A stretch of 48,417 nt of DNA from NCBI GenBank assembly GCA_964544655.1, contig CAZJCM010000023.1, positions 1 to 48,417 on the forward strand, given 5' to 3'. The stretch is from HyVt-443 sp964544655. Lineage in GTDB: Bacteria; Pseudomonadota; Gammaproteobacteria; Chromatiales; Chromatiaceae. This document shows positions 8,360 to 17,164 of the stretch, one piece after another (position 1 is the stretch's first letter; each line of letters begins with the position of its first letter). A model generated the notes under the pieces. That model was not told where the DNA came from and ran no database searches. It saw only the letters and a program-made list of their open reading frames with translations. The translations under genes and the position numbers were made by a program.

Positions 8360-8692
8360 TTAAAGCTCTTTCAGTGTGCCTTTTGGCATCACCGCGGCAA
8401 TCGACTGGCGGCGAAACGTCACCACCACACCGTCGGCGACCTCCACTTTGACGAAGCTCTCACCCAGGTCGGTGATCTTGCCCATCATCCCCCCTTCGGT
8501 CTGCACTTCGTCACCCTTGGCCAGGGACTCAACCAGTTTTTTATGTTCTTTCTGACGCTTCATCTGCGGGCGGATCATCAGGAAATAGAGCATGATGATC
8601 AGCCCAATGGGCAGGATCAGCCCTTCCAGGCCAGGCTGCCCCGCCCCACCAGTGGCCGCCTGGGCCATTGCGTCCGAAATAAAGAAACTCAT
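8360..8692 (-). CDS. yajC: SecDF accessory protein YajC
   Basis: This 110-residue protein has a short periplasmic N-terminus (MSFFISDAMAQAA), one membrane helix (about 26-42, LILPIGLIIMLYFLMIRPQ) and a cytoplasmic domain with GDEVQTEGGMMGKI. It associates with SecD and SecF at the translocon. The ATG has a GGAG ribosome site about 8 bases upstream. The gap to secD is 111 bases. A terminator-like hairpin lies between it and tgt, and a CATAAT box about 80 bases upstream may be part of its own promoter. Confidence 0.93.
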   Translation of the reverse strand: MSFFISDAMAQAATGGAGQPGLEGLILPIGLIIMLYFLMIRPQMKRQKEHKKLVESLAKGDEVQTEGGMMGKITDLGESFVKVEVADGVVVTFRRQSIAAVMPKGTLKEL

Positions 8693-8789
8693 GTGTCACT
8701 CCAAACCTGAATTATGTGATGTGTGCGGCACCAACCGCCTGGAACCCATCCGGGTCCAAGCGGCGCATTATGCCACAGTTGCAGAGTTT

Positions 8790-8844
8790 AAAAAATTACC
8801 TTGCCGGAGACGCACGGAGAAACCATGGATTCTCCCTCCGGCAA
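8790..8844 (-). terminator. Hairpin plus T-run after tgt (minus strand)
   Basis: TTGCCGGAG (8801-8809) pairs with CTCCGGCAA (8836-8844), nine perfect base pairs. An inner stem GGAGAA/TTCTCC (8816-8821 and 8830-8835) stacks on it, with an asymmetric six-base bulge. Read on the minus strand, five bases separate the stem from six Ts (8795-8790). It probably ends the queA-tgt transcript or attenuates it before yajC-secDF. The distance to the T-run is slightly long. Confidence 0.6.
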
Positions 8845-8947
8845 TCCATCGGGACAGCGCGCTCAGACAGGTCAGACAGCCCCCGGCAGTTGCATGTCGA
8901 ACAGCAGCAACCCCCGCCAGCCACTCTTACGAAGGCCAAAACTTGAG

Positions 8948-10045
8948 TCAGTTATTGCGCAGATCGTGAAACTCGCTAACGAACCGTTCGAATCGTTGCG
9001 ATTCGATGGCTTGACGGATATCGCGCATCAAGGATTGATAATAATAGAGGTTATGGATGGTATTCAGCCGCGCCCCCAGGATCTCATTGCAGCGGGACAG
9101 GTGGCGCAGATAGGCGCGGCTGTAGTTGCGGCAGGTATAACAATCACATAGGGGATCGAGCGGCCCGGTATCCTTGGCATGTACCGCGTTGCGAATTCGC
9201 ACCACGCCCTGGTGGGTGAAGAGATGGCCATTGCGCGCATTGCGGGTGGGCATCACGCAATCGAACATATCGATGCCCCGCGCCACTGCCGCCACGATAT
9301 CCTCCGGCGTGCCCACCCCCATCAGATAATGGGGGTGATCCGCCGGCAGACGGCTGGCCAGAAAATCCAGGATACGCCAGCGATCTTCCGGCGGCTCACC
9401 CACCGACAGCCCGCCAATGGCGTAACCATCGAAACCGATCTCCATCAGGCCCTCCAGGGAACGCGCCCGCAAGGCCTCATAGACGCCACCCTGGACGATG
9501 CCGAACAGGGCCGACGGATTGTCTCCATGGGCCTGGCGGCTGCGGGCCGCCCAGCGCAGGGAGAGCTCCATGGAACTGCGAGCCTCTGCTTCAGTGGCTG
9601 GATAAGGCGTGCATTCATCGAAGATCATGACGATGTCGGAACCCAGCTCCCGCTGCACCTGCATGGATTCCTCCGGCCCCATGAAGATGCGACTGCCATC
9701 CACGGGAGAGCGGAAATGGACACCCTGCTCGGTGATCTTGCGCATCGCCCCCAGACTGAACACCTGGAAACCACCGGAATCGGTGAGGATCGGCCGCTCC
9801 CAGTGCATGAATCCATGCAGGTCACCGTGAGCCTGGATCACCTCCGTGCCGGGACGCAGCATCAGATGAAAGGTGTTTCCCAGAATGATCTCAGCACCGA
9901 TCCCGGTCAGTTCTTCCGAGGTCATCGCCTTGACCGTGCCATAGGTACCCACCGGCATGAAGGCCGGGGTCTCGATAGTCCCACGAGCGAAGTGCAAACG
10001 CCCTCGACGGGCCGCACCATCCCTGTTCAGTAGATCAAACTCCAC
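8948..10045 (-). CDS. tgt: Queuine/preQ1 tRNA-guanine transglycosylase Tgt
   Basis: This 365-residue enzyme swaps guanine 34 of GUN-anticodon tRNAs for preQ1. The start codon is GTG at 10045, preceded by GGGAGAG. Visible are the general-base segment LTDSGGFQVFS (D89), the nucleophile segment MFDCVMPTRNARNG, and the zinc site CDCYTC followed by a distal histidine. It sits downstream of queA on the same strand, so both steps of queuosine synthesis on tRNA are encoded together, as in many gammaproteobacteria. Confidence 0.96.
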   Translation of the reverse strand: MEFDLLNRDGAARRGRLHFARGTIETPAFMPVGTYGTVKAMTSEELTGIGAEIILGNTFHLMLRPGTEVIQAHGDLHGFMHWERPILTDSGGFQVFSLGAMRKITEQGVHFRSPVDGSRIFMGPEESMQVQRELGSDIVMIFDECTPYPATEAEARSSMELSLRWAARSRQAHGDNPSALFGIVQGGVYEALRARSLEGLMEIGFDGYAIGGLSVGEPPEDRWRILDFLASRLPADHPHYLMGVGTPEDIVAAVARGIDMFDCVMPTRNARNGHLFTHQGVVRIRNAVHAKDTGPLDPLCDCYTCRNYSRAYLRHLSRCNEILGARLNTIHNLYYYQSLMRDIRQAIESQRFERFVSEFHDLRNN

Positions 10046-10111
10046 GGTCTCTCCCGGTTTGCGTATGACAATTCATGCTTGACAAATAATCCAGAATATT
10101 AGAAACTGCGC

Positions 10112-10195
10112 ATGTACTGAACATTCAGTACATACTCCTCCATCCTCCTTTGGTGGATTTTCAAGCGCGACAATCCTCTTGTCGCGCTTTTTTTT
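10112..10195 (+). ncRNA. Candidate small RNA opposite the tgt-queA gap
   Basis: The 159-base gap between tgt and queA (both minus strand) carries a canonical terminator on the plus strand, although no plus-strand gene precedes it. Upstream lie a perfect 9-bp inverted repeat ATGTACTGA/TCAGTACAT (10112-10120 and 10125-10133) and a pyrimidine-rich stretch with CTCCTCC and ATCCTCC (about 10134-10148), complementary to Shine-Dalgarno sequences. Hairpin, exposed CCUCC, terminator is a typical small-RNA layout. A TTGACA lies at 10079-10084, but no good -10 follows at the right distance, so the 5' end is unknown. Confidence 0.4.
10163..10195 (+). terminator. Strong intrinsic terminator, plus strand
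   Basis: AAGCGCGACAA (10163-10173) pairs perfectly with TTGTCGCGCTT (10179-10189) over a five-base loop, and an unbroken T-run spans 10188-10195. The T-run is only on the plus-strand side, so it does not serve queA or tgt. It ends the proposed small RNA. Confidence 0.85.
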
Positions 10196-10204
10196 GTCCC
10201 GATT

Positions 10205-11230
10205 TTACCTTCGGGTCAGGAACATGGCATCGCCGTAACTGAAGAAGCGATAGCCCTGGTCGACGGCATGCCGGTAAGCCGCCATCACCTGCTGATGCCC
10301 GGCGAAGGCCGAAACGAGCATCAACAGCGTGGACTCAGGGAGATGAAAATTGGTAATCAGTGCATCGACACTGCGAAATCGATACCCCGGTGTAATGAAC
10401 AACCGGGTATCCCCCTGAAACGGCTGCAGTGCCCCGCTGGCCGATGCCGCCTCGAGACTGCGCACACTGGTGGTGCCCACTGCAACGACCCGCCCGCCCC
10501 GTTCGCGGGTCTGCCGCACCTGCTCACACACCGCCGCGCTCACCTCCACGTACTCCCGGTGCATGACGTGTTCTTCCAGCCGCTCCACACGCACCGGCTG
10601 AAAGGTACCGGCCCCGACATGGAGCGTGACCCGGGCGCTCTGCACCCCTTTTTCAGCCAGCAGATCGAGCATCTCCTGGTCGAAATGAAGCCCTGCGGTA
10701 GGAGCCGCCACGGCGCCGGGCCGGGAGGCGTAGACGGTCTGATAGCGGGTCATGTCCTCCTGCTCGTCCTGCCGGGTGATGTATGGCGGCAAAGGAATGT
10801 GGCCCTCCTGCTCCATCAACGACATCAGATCGACGTCGGGTGAGCTGATCCGGAACAGGTCATCTTCACGCTCGCCCACCTCCAGCACGACGCCTCCCTC
10901 ATCCGTGGTGATGCGGCTTCCCGGACGCGGCGGTTTGCTGGCCCGAATATGTGCCAGCGCCTGCCGGGTATCGAGCAACCGTTCGATCAGCAACTCCACC
11001 CGGCCACCGGTCTCTTTATGCCCGTAGAGACGCGCTGGCATCACCCGGGTGTCATTGAATACCAGCAGATCCCCTGGCAGCAGCAGATCTGGCAGATCGG
11101 CAAAGTTGCGGTCTGCCAAGCTGCCGCTTTCACCGTCGAGGCAAAGCAGACGACTGTCCCGACGCTGGCGCAGGGGAAACTGGGCGATGAGCGCCTCGGG
11201 GAGATGATAATGAAAATCGGTGCGTTGCAT
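10205..11230 (-). CDS. queA: S-adenosylmethionine:tRNA ribosyltransferase-isomerase QueA
   Basis: This 341-residue enzyme transfers and isomerises the ribosyl group of S-adenosylmethionine onto preQ1-tRNA to make epoxyqueuosine. Family motifs are seen: FHYHLPEALIAQFPL at the start, LVFNDTRVMPARL, AAPTAGLHFD, HVGAGTFQPV, VGTTSVRSLE and TNFHLPESTLLMLVSAF. It starts at ATG 11230. The tRNA-Leu gene diverges upstream, and tgt lies 159 bases downstream. Confidence 0.96.
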   Translation of the reverse strand: MQRTDFHYHLPEALIAQFPLRQRRDSRLLCLDGESGSLADRNFADLPDLLLPGDLLVFNDTRVMPARLYGHKETGGRVELLIERLLDTRQALAHIRASKPPRPGSRITTDEGGVVLEVGEREDDLFRISSPDVDLMSLMEQEGHIPLPPYITRQDEQEDMTRYQTVYASRPGAVAAPTAGLHFDQEMLDLLAEKGVQSARVTLHVGAGTFQPVRVERLEEHVMHREYVEVSAAVCEQVRQTRERGGRVVAVGTTSVRSLEAASASGALQPFQGDTRLFITPGYRFRSVDALITNFHLPESTLLMLVSAFAGHQQVMAAYRHAVDQGYRFFSYGDAMFLTRR

Positions 11231-11253
11231 GGGAGGCGAATGTTACCACAGCA

Positions 11254-11283
11254 TTGGCGATATCCGGCTACAAGCGATATACT
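11254..11283 (+). promoter_or_regulatory. Promoter of tRNA-Leu
   Basis: A -35 box TTGGCG (11254-11259), an 18-base spacer and a -10 box TATACT (11278-11283) lie 14 bases before the mature tRNA 5' end. Position and sequence fit a stable-RNA promoter. Confidence 0.6.
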
Positions 11284-11297
11284 TCGCTCTCCCCAGT

Positions 11298-11384
11298 GCC
11301 GGAGTGGTGAAATTGGTAGACACAGGGGATTCAAAATCCCCCGGCTTCACGGCCTTGCCGGTTCGAGTCCGGCCTCCGGTACCA
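11298..11384 (+). tRNA. tRNA-Leu (anticodon CAA)
   Basis: The gene is 87 bases including an encoded CCA end. The acceptor stem GCCGGAG pairs with CTCCGGT (one G-T pair). The anticodon stem GGGGA/TCCCC encloses the loop TTCAAAA, with the anticodon CAA at 11332-11334, reading UUG. A long class II variable arm follows, then the T arm with GTTCGAGTC. The fold is complete and the long variable arm confirms leucine. Confidence 0.97.
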
Positions 11385-11799
11385 TCTAACAAAACGCAAT
11401 GGATCGCACACCTTGAAAACGCTATTTATTGCGTATAATCAATTGGTTACACAACATCCAAGACAGGACTGATAGGCGCGTACAGCCATCACGTCAACCA
11501 GAACGCTTCTTTGTATCTTTAGATCAATCGCCCCTATCGAGGCCTTTCCAGCCACCAAGCCGCTATTAACGGCTCGGCGACCACCCTTTATCGGCGACCG
11601 GCACCTTTGGGATTCTGATAGAACTGCTCGATCTGAGGTGGCATTGATTCACAGCTGAGACGGCGCACTGCCGGATGTGTGCTTTGGCTCGCAATCTCTG
11701 CATCCCTTGTAAAATCCCCCTTGGATCTCACATTATTATCTTCACCATCCGCAAAACCGTTATAGTGATGCGAACTGGTTAGATGCCTGGAAAAGAACA
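11385..11799. other. 415-base intergenic region before ftsH
   Basis: I see no convincing gene here. A TATAAT at 11434-11439 has a TTGAAA 15 bases upstream, a possible but short-spaced promoter that could start a long ftsH leader. A weak stem AGCCG/CGGCT lies near 11553-11570. A TATAGT box at 11761-11766, about 35 bases before the ftsH start, has no good -35 partner. No intrinsic terminator with a T-run was found after the tRNA. Confidence 0.4.
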
Positions 11800-13707
11800 A
11801 TGAGCAAAAGCAACTTCTCCCTCGGTGGCGACGACCACAAGCCCAAGATAGAAATCAACAAGACCAGCAATCCGAAGTTCTGGCAGAATCCGAACTTCAC
11901 CCTGATCATGTACCTGCTGTTTATCTTCTTCTCCTTCCAGGTGTGGCAGGGTTACCAGGAGGTCAAGCGCTCAGAGATCCCCTACAGCGAATTCCTGCAG
12001 CGTGTGCAAAAGAAGGAAGTGGCCGAGGCGGTGATTACCGACAAGCTGATTCAAGGCACCCTGACGGCAAAGGATGAGCGCACCAATCAGCCAAAGAAGT
12101 TCATTACCGTCCCCATGTGGAACATGGATCTGGCCACCCTGCTCGAGAAACAGGGGGTCAAATATTCGTATCGCCAGAGCAGCGACTGGCTGAGCAACTT
12201 CCTGTTCAACTGGGTATTGCCATTCGGGCTGCTGTTCCTGCTCTGGGGCTGGATGGCGAAACGCATGGGCACCATGGGCAAGGGCTTTCTAAATCTGGGC
12301 AACAAGGTGCACATTCACCCCGATTCCCTGCCCAAGGTGACCTTCGATGACGTAGCCGGCAACGACGAGGCCAAGCAGGAGCTGAAGGAGACCATCGACT
12401 TTCTCCAGGACCCCACACGCATCCAGCGCCTGGGCGGTCGCATGCCCAAGGGCATGCTGCTGGTAGGCCCGCCGGGCACTGGCAAGACCCTGATGGCCCG
12501 GGCCGTCGCAGGCGAGGCGGGTGTGCCTTTCTTCAACATCAGCGGTTCCGAGTTCATCGAGATGTTCGTCGGCGTCGGCGCAGCCCGGGTACGGGAGATG
12601 TTCGAACAGGCAAGGGAGAAGGCCCCCTGTATCATCTTCATCGACGAACTGGACGCCATCGGCCGCGCCCGGGGAGCCGGACCGGTGATGGGCGGCCACG
12701 ATGAGCGCGAACAGACCCTGAACCAGTTGCTGACCGAGATGGACGGCTTCGACCCCTCTACCGGAGTGGTGGTGATGGCCGCCACCAACCGGCCGGAAAT
12801 CCTGGACAAGGCGCTGCTGCGGGCCGGCCGTTTCGATCGTCAGATCCTGGTGGACAAACCGGATCTGGAGGCGCGCGAGGAGATCCTCAAACTGCACGCC
12901 CGCAAGCTGAAGCTGGACCCCGATGTGGATCTGAAAGTGGTGGCCCAACGCACGCCCGGTTTCGTCGGTGCCGACCTGGAGAACATTTGCAACGAGGCAG
13001 CCATCCGGGCAGTGCGTGAGAACCACGATAACGTCACCATGAAGGACTTCGAGGCAGCCATCGACCGGGTCATCGCGGGGCCGGAAAAGAAGCACCGCAC
13101 CATCAATCCGGAAGAGAAACATCGGGTCGCCTTCCACGAATCAGGGCACACCCTGGTAGCAGAGATGGTGCCCACCGGAGAACCGGTGCACAAGGTCTCC
13201 ATCATCCCCCGCGGCGTGGCTGCCCTGGGCTATACCCTGCAGCTGCCGGTGGATGAGAAGTTCCTCTCCACCGAACAGGAACTGAAGGATCAGATCGCCA
13301 TCCTGCTGGGCGGCCGGGTGGCGGAGGAGATAGTGCTGGGGGACATTTCCAGCGGCGCCTCCAACGATCTGGAACGGGCCACGGAGATCGCCCGCAACAT
13401 GGTGACCCAGCTCGGTATGAGTGAGCAGCTTGGCCCCCTCACCTGGGGCAAGCGGCGCCAACTCCAGTATCTGGGTGTGGAAGAACAGGAGGAACGCAAC
13501 TACAGTGAAGAGACCGCCCGCCTGATCGATGAAGAAGTCAGGGGCCTGGTGGAAGAGGGACAGGCCCGGGCCCGCGAGATCCTCACCAGCAAGCGGGAAC
13601 TGCTGAATCGCCTGGCCGCCGTACTGGAAGAGAAAGAGGTCATCAGCGGTGAAGAGGTGAAGCGGCTGATCGGCAACAGCAAGCCGGTTGCTGAAGTGGA
13701 GAAATAG
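11800..13707 (+). CDS. ftsH: ATP-dependent zinc metalloprotease FtsH
   Basis: This 635-residue membrane AAA+ protease degrades misfolded membrane proteins and short-lived regulators. In order it has a charged cytoplasmic N-terminus of about 33 residues, membrane helix 1 (about 35-52), a periplasmic domain of about 80 residues, helix 2 (about 132-150), and an AAA domain with Walker A GPPGTGKT (223-230), Walker B CIIFIDELDAIG and SRH TNRPEILDKALLRAGRFDR. The zinc site HESGH is at 446-450. The usual rrmJ-folP-glmM neighbours are missing, and a peptidase gene follows instead. That context and the long N-terminus suggest a second FtsH copy, which I cannot confirm. Confidence 0.93.
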   Translation: MSKSNFSLGGDDHKPKIEINKTSNPKFWQNPNFTLIMYLLFIFFSFQVWQGYQEVKRSEIPYSEFLQRVQKKEVAEAVITDKLIQGTLTAKDERTNQPKKFITVPMWNMDLATLLEKQGVKYSYRQSSDWLSNFLFNWVLPFGLLFLLWGWMAKRMGTMGKGFLNLGNKVHIHPDSLPKVTFDDVAGNDEAKQELKETIDFLQDPTRIQRLGGRMPKGMLLVGPPGTGKTLMARAVAGEAGVPFFNISGSEFIEMFVGVGAARVREMFEQAREKAPCIIFIDELDAIGRARGAGPVMGGHDEREQTLNQLLTEMDGFDPSTGVVVMAATNRPEILDKALLRAGRFDRQILVDKPDLEAREEILKLHARKLKLDPDVDLKVVAQRTPGFVGADLENICNEAAIRAVRENHDNVTMKDFEAAIDRVIAGPEKKHRTINPEEKHRVAFHESGHTLVAEMVPTGEPVHKVSIIPRGVAALGYTLQLPVDEKFLSTEQELKDQIAILLGGRVAEEIVLGDISSGASNDLERATEIARNMVTQLGMSEQLGPLTWGKRRQLQYLGVEEQEERNYSEETARLIDEEVRGLVEEGQARAREILTSKRELLNRLAAVLEEKEVISGEEVKRLIGNSKPVAEVEK

Positions 13708-13844
13708 CACAGTGCCCGTTCACCAACGTTTTTGGGGGCGCGGAATCCGCTGAGACCCGCAGAGTTACCTGCTGGCCTCCATCGTCGCTGTGGGCAACCG
13801 GCGGCGGCTGATGCTGCAACCCATCGCTTCATAGGACCTACGGC

Positions 13845-14624
13845 ATGAAATCCTTCAAGCGCTATCAGACCCTGCGGATACTGCGGAACAACCCCATTCC
13901 GGACGGGGACTGGCGTGAGATCAGCGACCGATTGCCACTACTGCAACATCTGACATCAGGGGAAAAGGCAGAACTCCGTAAACTGACCACCCTGTTCCTC
14001 CATGACAAGCATTTCAATGGCGTTCAGGGCATGGAGATTACCCCCGAGGTGCAAATTACCATCGCCGCCCAGGCGTGCCTGGAGATCCTGAAATTGGGAC
14101 TGGATGCCTTCAGCGGCTGGGTTGAGATCGTGGTCTATCCCGGGGCATTCAGGGTCATCCGCGAACAGGTCGATGAATTCGGGCTGGTTTCCATGGATGA
14201 CAATGTGCTCAGTGGTGAGGCGTGGGGACAGGGCCCGGTCATCCTTTCCTGGGAGGATGTGGCCAGGGACAGCTTCAGCAGACACCCCGGCAGGAACGTG
14301 GTGATCCATGAATTCGTCCACAAACTCGACATGCTCAACGGTCGTGCCAACGGTATGCCGCCCCTGCACCCAGCGATGCCGACCCAGGATTGGACCGACG
14401 CCTTGAGTGGGGCTTACCGCAATCTGGTGCAGCGTCTTGAACATGGAGAGCACACCCGGATCAATCCTTATGCAGCGACCAATCCGGCAGAGTTCTTTGC
14501 CGTAATTTGTGAGTATTTCTTTACCGCGCCTCAACTGCTGCATCAACATGAACCTGCAGTATACAGGCAACTGCAGGCCTATTTCCTGCAGGACCCTCTG
14601 AGGTATATCCAACGTGGGCCATGA
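13845..14624 (+). CDS. mtfA: Zinc-dependent peptidase, M90 family (MtfA-like)
   Basis: This 259-residue soluble protein is homologous to MtfA/YeeI. The zincin motif HEFVHKLD supplies two zinc histidines and the catalytic glutamate, and a distal glutamate lies in ATNPAEFFAVICEYFF. In E. coli MtfA binds the repressor Mlc and has peptidase activity, but whether Mlc exists here is unknown. It follows ftsH on the same strand after 137 bases. The next gene starts inside its last codons, so the two are probably translationally coupled. The ribosome site is not strong. Confidence 0.85.
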   Translation: MKSFKRYQTLRILRNNPIPDGDWREISDRLPLLQHLTSGEKAELRKLTTLFLHDKHFNGVQGMEITPEVQITIAAQACLEILKLGLDAFSGWVEIVVYPGAFRVIREQVDEFGLVSMDDNVLSGEAWGQGPVILSWEDVARDSFSRHPGRNVVIHEFVHKLDMLNGRANGMPPLHPAMPTQDWTDALSGAYRNLVQRLEHGEHTRINPYAATNPAEFFAVICEYFFTAPQLLHQHEPAVYRQLQAYFLQDPLRYIQRGP

Positions 14625-15918
14625 GTCCCTGATCAGCGAACTATTGTCCCAGGTCTGGTTTCATTTCATCCTGGTAGCCCTGTTCGGCTTTCTCACCGGT
14701 CTTGAATTCAGTGAGTACATTCTGCTCCGAAGCAAAGAACGCCCAGAGATCCCGGCCATCAGCCTCGGCACCACCCGCACCTTCACCTTCATCGCCACCC
14801 TCGGATTCGTACTCCATACCCTGGATCCTGCCTACCGGCTCTATCTGGTCGGTATGGCCGGACTGATACTGTTCTTCGCCCTGTTCTACTATTACAAGCT
14901 GAAGAGCGGCCAATCCGGCCTGTTGCAGCCCCTGATCTTACTGATCGTCTACGCCTATGGCCCGGTGGTCACATTGCTGCCGCCCTGGTTTCTGGTGCTG
15001 CTGTTCGTGGCCGTGGTGTTCACCCTCAGCGCCCGTCCCCTGGCCCACCGTCTGATCGAGGATCTGGAGTCCCAGGAGATTCCCACCCTGGCCAAGTTCC
15101 TGCTGTTGTCCAGCGTTATCCTGCCACTGCTGCCGGACCAGCCGATCTCCCCCTATATCCCGGCCACACCGTTCAAGATATGGCTGGCGGTGGTGGTGAT
15201 CTCCGCTATTTCCTACGCCGGATACATCCTGAAGAAATACCTGTTGAAACGACAGGGTTACCTGGTGACGGGGCTGCTCGGCGGGCTCTACTCCAGCACC
15301 GCGACCACCGTGGTCCTGGCGCGTAAGAGCCGCAACATGAGTCAGACCGATGCCTCATTGAACGCCGGCATCATGGCCGCTTCCAGTATGATGTATCTGC
15401 GGCTGCTGGTGCTGGTTGCCATCATGAACCCCCGGCTGCTTCCCCACACCGCCTTACCCCTGCTGCTGTTCGGCCTGCTCGCTATCGGCAGTGCTTATTT
15501 CATCGGCAGGAAGACACCAGCTGCTACCGAAACCACACCAGACCTGGGGCAATCCAATCCCCTGGAACTGGGTATCGCCCTGTTGTTTGCCCTGTTGTTC
15601 GTTATCATGATGGTGATCACTAAGCAGGTGATCATCCATTTTGGCAAGGCCGGGCTGGACCTGCTCTCATTCGGCGTCGGTTTCACCGATATCGACCCGT
15701 TCGTGCTGTCGATCCTCAGCGGTCACTACGAGGCCACCAGCCTGCGGCAGCTTGCCGGCGCCATCATAATTGCCGCCGGCAGCAACGATCTGCTCAAGGG
15801 TTTCTACGCGGTCACGCTGGGAGGACGTAAAAACAGCGGTAGGATCTCAGCCTTTCTGTTCATTCTCGGTCTCCTGACCATCGGCTATGGACTGATGCTG
15901 CCCCGGCTTACCCTGTGA
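14614..15918 (+). CDS. MgtC/DUF4010 family integral membrane protein
   Basis: This 434-residue protein has about 12 hydrophobic helices. The N-terminal third (LVALFGFLTGLEFSEY, LGTTRTFTFIATLGF) resembles MgtC/SapB and the rest DUF4010 (YLVTGLLGGLYSSTATTVVLARKSR, FGVGFTDIDPFVLSIL, RQLAGAIIIAAGSNDLLKGFY). The start codon is GTG at 14614, overlapping the end of the M90 peptidase by 11 bases, with GAGG ten bases before it. The function of DUF4010 proteins is not established and transport is only presumed. Confidence 0.8.
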   Translation: MGHESLISELLSQVWFHFILVALFGFLTGLEFSEYILLRSKERPEIPAISLGTTRTFTFIATLGFVLHTLDPAYRLYLVGMAGLILFFALFYYYKLKSGQSGLLQPLILLIVYAYGPVVTLLPPWFLVLLFVAVVFTLSARPLAHRLIEDLESQEIPTLAKFLLLSSVILPLLPDQPISPYIPATPFKIWLAVVVISAISYAGYILKKYLLKRQGYLVTGLLGGLYSSTATTVVLARKSRNMSQTDASLNAGIMAASSMMYLRLLVLVAIMNPRLLPHTALPLLLFGLLAIGSAYFIGRKTPAATETTPDLGQSNPLELGIALLFALLFVIMMVITKQVIIHFGKAGLDLLSFGVGFTDIDPFVLSILSGHYEATSLRQLAGAIIIAAGSNDLLKGFYAVTLGGRKNSGRISAFLFILGLLTIGYGLMLPRLTL

Positions 15919-16062
15919 TGAACCTCCCTGGGACCCGTTGGATCGGACCGAGCATCGGGAAGCAGCTTAATGGCTACACGCCCGTTATCCATTGCATATC
16001 CGCCGGATCATCCCCATATAGCATCTATTCAGAGTGATATCCCCCGGAAAAGGAGTAGCATC

Positions 16063-17076
16063 ATGGGTGTACAAGCGGAACTTCAACAGACCATTGAGGA
16101 CATGGTGGACGATCACCGGGGTATCCTCGCCGCAGATGAGAGCCATCCCACCATCGCCAAGCGGTTCGAGGCCATCAGCGTGGAATCCACCGAGGAGAAC
16201 CGCCGTGCCTGGCGCTCATTGCTGCTGGCCACCGACGGGATAGGTCAATACATCTCAGGTATCATCCTGTTCGAAGAGACCCTGGGTCAGAAGGACGATA
16301 GCGGCACCCCGCTGCCAGAACTGGCCTGGCGCCAGAACATCGTCCCAGGCATCAAAGTGGACAAGGGCACCGGCCCGTTGTCCGGAGCACCGGGTGACCT
16401 GGTCACCCGTGGACTGGATGGACTGGACGAGCGCCTCCAAGGCTACAAAACCCAAGGCGCCCGTTTTGCGAAATGGCGTGAGGTCTACCCCATCGGCCAA
16501 CACAACCCCACCCTGCTGGGTCGTGAAGCCAACGCCGAGGTACTGGCACGCTATGCAGCCATCTGCCAGGAGCTGGGTATCGTCCCCATCGTCGAGCCGG
16601 AGGTATTGATGGATGGTGACCATGACATCGACCGCTGCGCCGTAGTGACCGAACAGGTGTTACACGCAGTATTTCATGCCCTGCATCAGCATCACGTCTC
16701 TTTCGAGCACATGATCCTCAAACCGAATATGGTGCTGCCTGGCAAACAGTGTCGTAAAGCCGAGCCGGAAGAAGTCGCTGAAGCGACGCTTCAGGTGTTA
16801 CGCCGTACCGTGCCGGCAGCCATGCCTAGCATCAATTTCCTCTCCGGCGGTCAAGATGCAGAGGAGGCCACTGCCAATCTGAATGCCATCAACCAACTGC
16901 GTGGCAAGGCACCTTGGCAGTTGAGCATCTCCTACGGCAGGGCCCTGCAACAGCCAGCCCTGCACGCCTGGCTCGGTAAAGAGGAAAACGTGCCTGCGGC
17001 ACAGCAGGCCCTGTTGAAGCGGGCACGGATGAACAGCCTGGCCCGGCAAGGAAAATATGAACCGTCCATGGAATAA
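16063..17076 (+). CDS. Fructose-bisphosphate aldolase, class I
   Basis: This 337-residue Schiff-base aldolase of the animal/plant type reversibly cleaves fructose-1,6-bisphosphate. The start is the ATG at 16063, with AGGAG seven bases upstream. An earlier in-frame ATG (15970) is not needed. Hallmarks are RGILAADES, GGVILF-like GIILFEET, PGIKVDKG, FAKWREVY, NANVLARYA-like EVLARYAAICQ, VPIVEPEVL, the catalytic lysine K220 in ILKPNM, NFLSGGQ and SYGRALQ. This eukaryote-like class I form is less common in proteobacteria than class II. It is monocistronic in appearance. Confidence 0.93.
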   Translation: MGVQAELQQTIEDMVDDHRGILAADESHPTIAKRFEAISVESTEENRRAWRSLLLATDGIGQYISGIILFEETLGQKDDSGTPLPELAWRQNIVPGIKVDKGTGPLSGAPGDLVTRGLDGLDERLQGYKTQGARFAKWREVYPIGQHNPTLLGREANAEVLARYAAICQELGIVPIVEPEVLMDGDHDIDRCAVVTEQVLHAVFHALHQHHVSFEHMILKPNMVLPGKQCRKAEPEEVAEATLQVLRRTVPAAMPSINFLSGGQDAEEATANLNAINQLRGKAPWQLSISYGRALQQPALHAWLGKEENVPAAQQALLKRARMNSLARQGKYEPSME

Positions 17077-17164
17077 GTTCAATACAGCATCGCCTTATGG
17101 AACAAAGTGCCATGCCTCATCTCCGTTCAGAAGGATCTCTCAATCGGAATTTGAAGTAGTACCC

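Noticed and set aside
10112..10133. LexA-like operator at the TACTGA...TCAGTA palindrome
   Set aside because: The half-sites are only four bases apart, whereas a gammaproteobacterial LexA box needs CTGT-N8-ACAG. An RNA hairpin is a better explanation.
11298..11384. Genomic island attachment at the tRNA-Leu 3' end
   Set aside because: No integrase follows the tRNA, I found no second copy of its 3' end by eye, and the downstream genes are ordinary chromosomal genes.
11588..11800. 70-codon minus-strand frame in the gap before ftsH
   Set aside because: It starts with TTG inside the ftsH start region, has no ribosome site, and its sequence does not look coding.
12289..13137. 282-codon frame opposite ftsH
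   Set aside because: Antisense shadow of the conserved AAA domain.
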